Shown piece by piece: positions 4,785 through 5,127 of a stretch of 5,127 bases of DNA; position 1 is the first letter of the stretch, and every line of letters starts with the position of its first letter. Where the stretch lies: the NCBI GenBank assembly GCA_020253895.1, contig JADDKG010000285.1, forward strand, positions 1 to 5,127, read 5' to 3'. The notes beneath the pieces were generated by a model. That model made no database searches. It was not told where the DNA came from and saw only the letters and a list, made by a program, of their open reading frames with translations. Source of the stretch: Rubrobacter sp. GTDB taxonomy: Bacteria > Actinomycetota > Rubrobacteria > Rubrobacterales > Rubrobacteraceae. The translations under genes were made by a program, and so were the position numbers.

Positions 4785-5127
4785 GGCCCGCAAGATTATA
4801 CAGGGAGGGCGGGAAGCCCCCCTCACCACCCGGGAGCTCGAGGCTTACCATCGGGATTTGATCTCTTTTTGCGACCTGCACCTGGATCTTCTGGGCGACA
4901 TCCGCGGGGCGGACGTTCTCTACGCCGGAGGCGCCTCCCCGCTGTGGCTGGAGGGGCTCGTGATGCGCGTGGGCGGGGGGACGGTTACGGCGCTGGAGCT
5001 CGACCCAGACAGGGTGGAGGAGGCGCGCGAGACGCTGAGACGGGACGGGATAGAGGGCGTACGGCTGGTCGCGGGTGACGTCCGGGACCCGCCGCTGGAG
5101 CCCGGAAGCTTCGACCTCGTCTACTCC
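4783..5127 (+). CDS. Class I SAM-dependent methyltransferase-like protein (3' partial)
   Basis: An open frame of 115 residues runs off the right edge with no stop. It begins MARKIIQGGREAPL, continues with a helical N-terminal part, then shows a Rossmann methyltransferase pattern: strand 1 with a poor motif I (ADVLYAGGASPLWLEG, residues 43-58), strand 2 with the acidic ribose-binding position (TVTALELDPDRVEEAR, E72 or D74), then VRLVAGDVRDPP with D99 and the strand-4 motif SFDLVYS (109-115). These suggest transfer of a methyl group from S-adenosylmethionine; the substrate is unknown. Motif I lacks the usual GxGxG, keeping only two adjacent glycines. The ATG at 4783 overlaps the ATG of the divergent ABC-F gene by two bases. 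No Shine-Dalgarno precedes it; a weak -10-like GACAAT at 4770-4775 would give a leaderless start. A TTG at 4858 is a less likely alternative. Family assignment is fairly sure, start moderately so. Confidence 0.7.
   Translation, partial: MARKIIQGGREAPLTTRELEAYHRDLISFCDLHLDLLGDIRGADVLYAGGASPLWLEGLVMRVGGGTVTALELDPDRVEEARETLRRDGIEGVRLVAGDVRDPPLEPGSFDLVYS
4795..4800 (-). promoter_or_regulatory. Perfect -10 box of the ABC-F gene; transcript probably leaderless
   Basis: On the minus strand TATAAT occupies 4800 down to 4795, preceded by TG with no spacer base. Ten bases separate it from the ATG at 4784, so transcription should begin about 1-5 nt before, or at, the start codon. No Shine-Dalgarno sequence lies in between. 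The -35 region is C/G-rich and matches poorly. Leaderless genes are common in actinobacteria, so this supports the ATG at 4784 and argues against the GTG at 4829. Confidence 0.6.

Noticed and set aside
4785..4829. Upstream GTG start for the ABC-F gene (15 extra residues)
   Set aside because: It would put the perfect TATAAT inside the coding region, while the ATG at 4784 matches the family N-terminus and lies at the right distance for a leaderless start.
3780..5078. Long open frame on the plus strand (432 codons) opposite the ABC-F gene, and a similar one at 2883-3656
   Set aside because: Both are antisense to all the conserved ABC-F motifs and read as Leu/Pro/Gly/Arg-rich filler; the first also runs out of frame over the methyltransferase start.

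Overview
The window looks like a chromosomal housekeeping region from a high-GC Gram-positive bacterium, most likely a deep-branching actinobacterium of the Rubrobacter kind. This rests on the high GC content, strong GC bias at third codon positions, a CwlM-like protein near a thioredoxin gene (an arrangement known from mycobacteria) and an apparently leaderless gene start. The genus is an inference from general gene character, not from a search. No phage, insertion sequence, CRISPR array or other mobile element is visible.

Layout. Bases 1-822 (+) hold the C-terminal ~273 residues of a PfkB-family sugar-phosphate kinase of the 1-phosphofructokinase type, cut by the window edge. An extended -10 promoter lies in the following gap and precedes thioredoxin (894-1205, +) with a CAPC active site. 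A second promoter starts right after the thioredoxin stop and drives a short GroES (1311-1577, +) without an adjacent groEL. A strong GC-rich hairpin (1604-1630) separates groES from a cytoplasmic-looking, two-PG-binding-domain plus Amidase_3 protein (1685-2764, +) resembling mycobacterial CwlM but keeping its zinc ligands. A tRNA-Pro(CGG) gene (2800-2873, +) follows, with its own near-consensus promoter whose -35 box overlaps the amidase stop codon, and a T-rich tract after it. Converging on it from the right is a 630-residue ABC-F ATPase (2892-4784, -). Divergent from that gene, and sharing the four bases CATG for both start codons, is the N-terminal part of a class I SAM-dependent methyltransferase-like protein (4783 to the window end, +), which is open at the right edge.

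How the genes fit together. Thioredoxin and GroES serve redox and folding homeostasis, the CwlM-like protein links to peptidoglycan synthesis or turnover, and tRNA-Pro and the ABC-F protein belong to translation. They look like separately promoted housekeeping units rather than one dedicated pathway. I found no clearly new multi-gene system. The points most worth a second look are the GroES with a shortened roof hairpin and no CIRCE operator, the zinc-competent CwlM relative next to trx/groES, and the shared-CATG divergent start with a leaderless ABC-F transcript.
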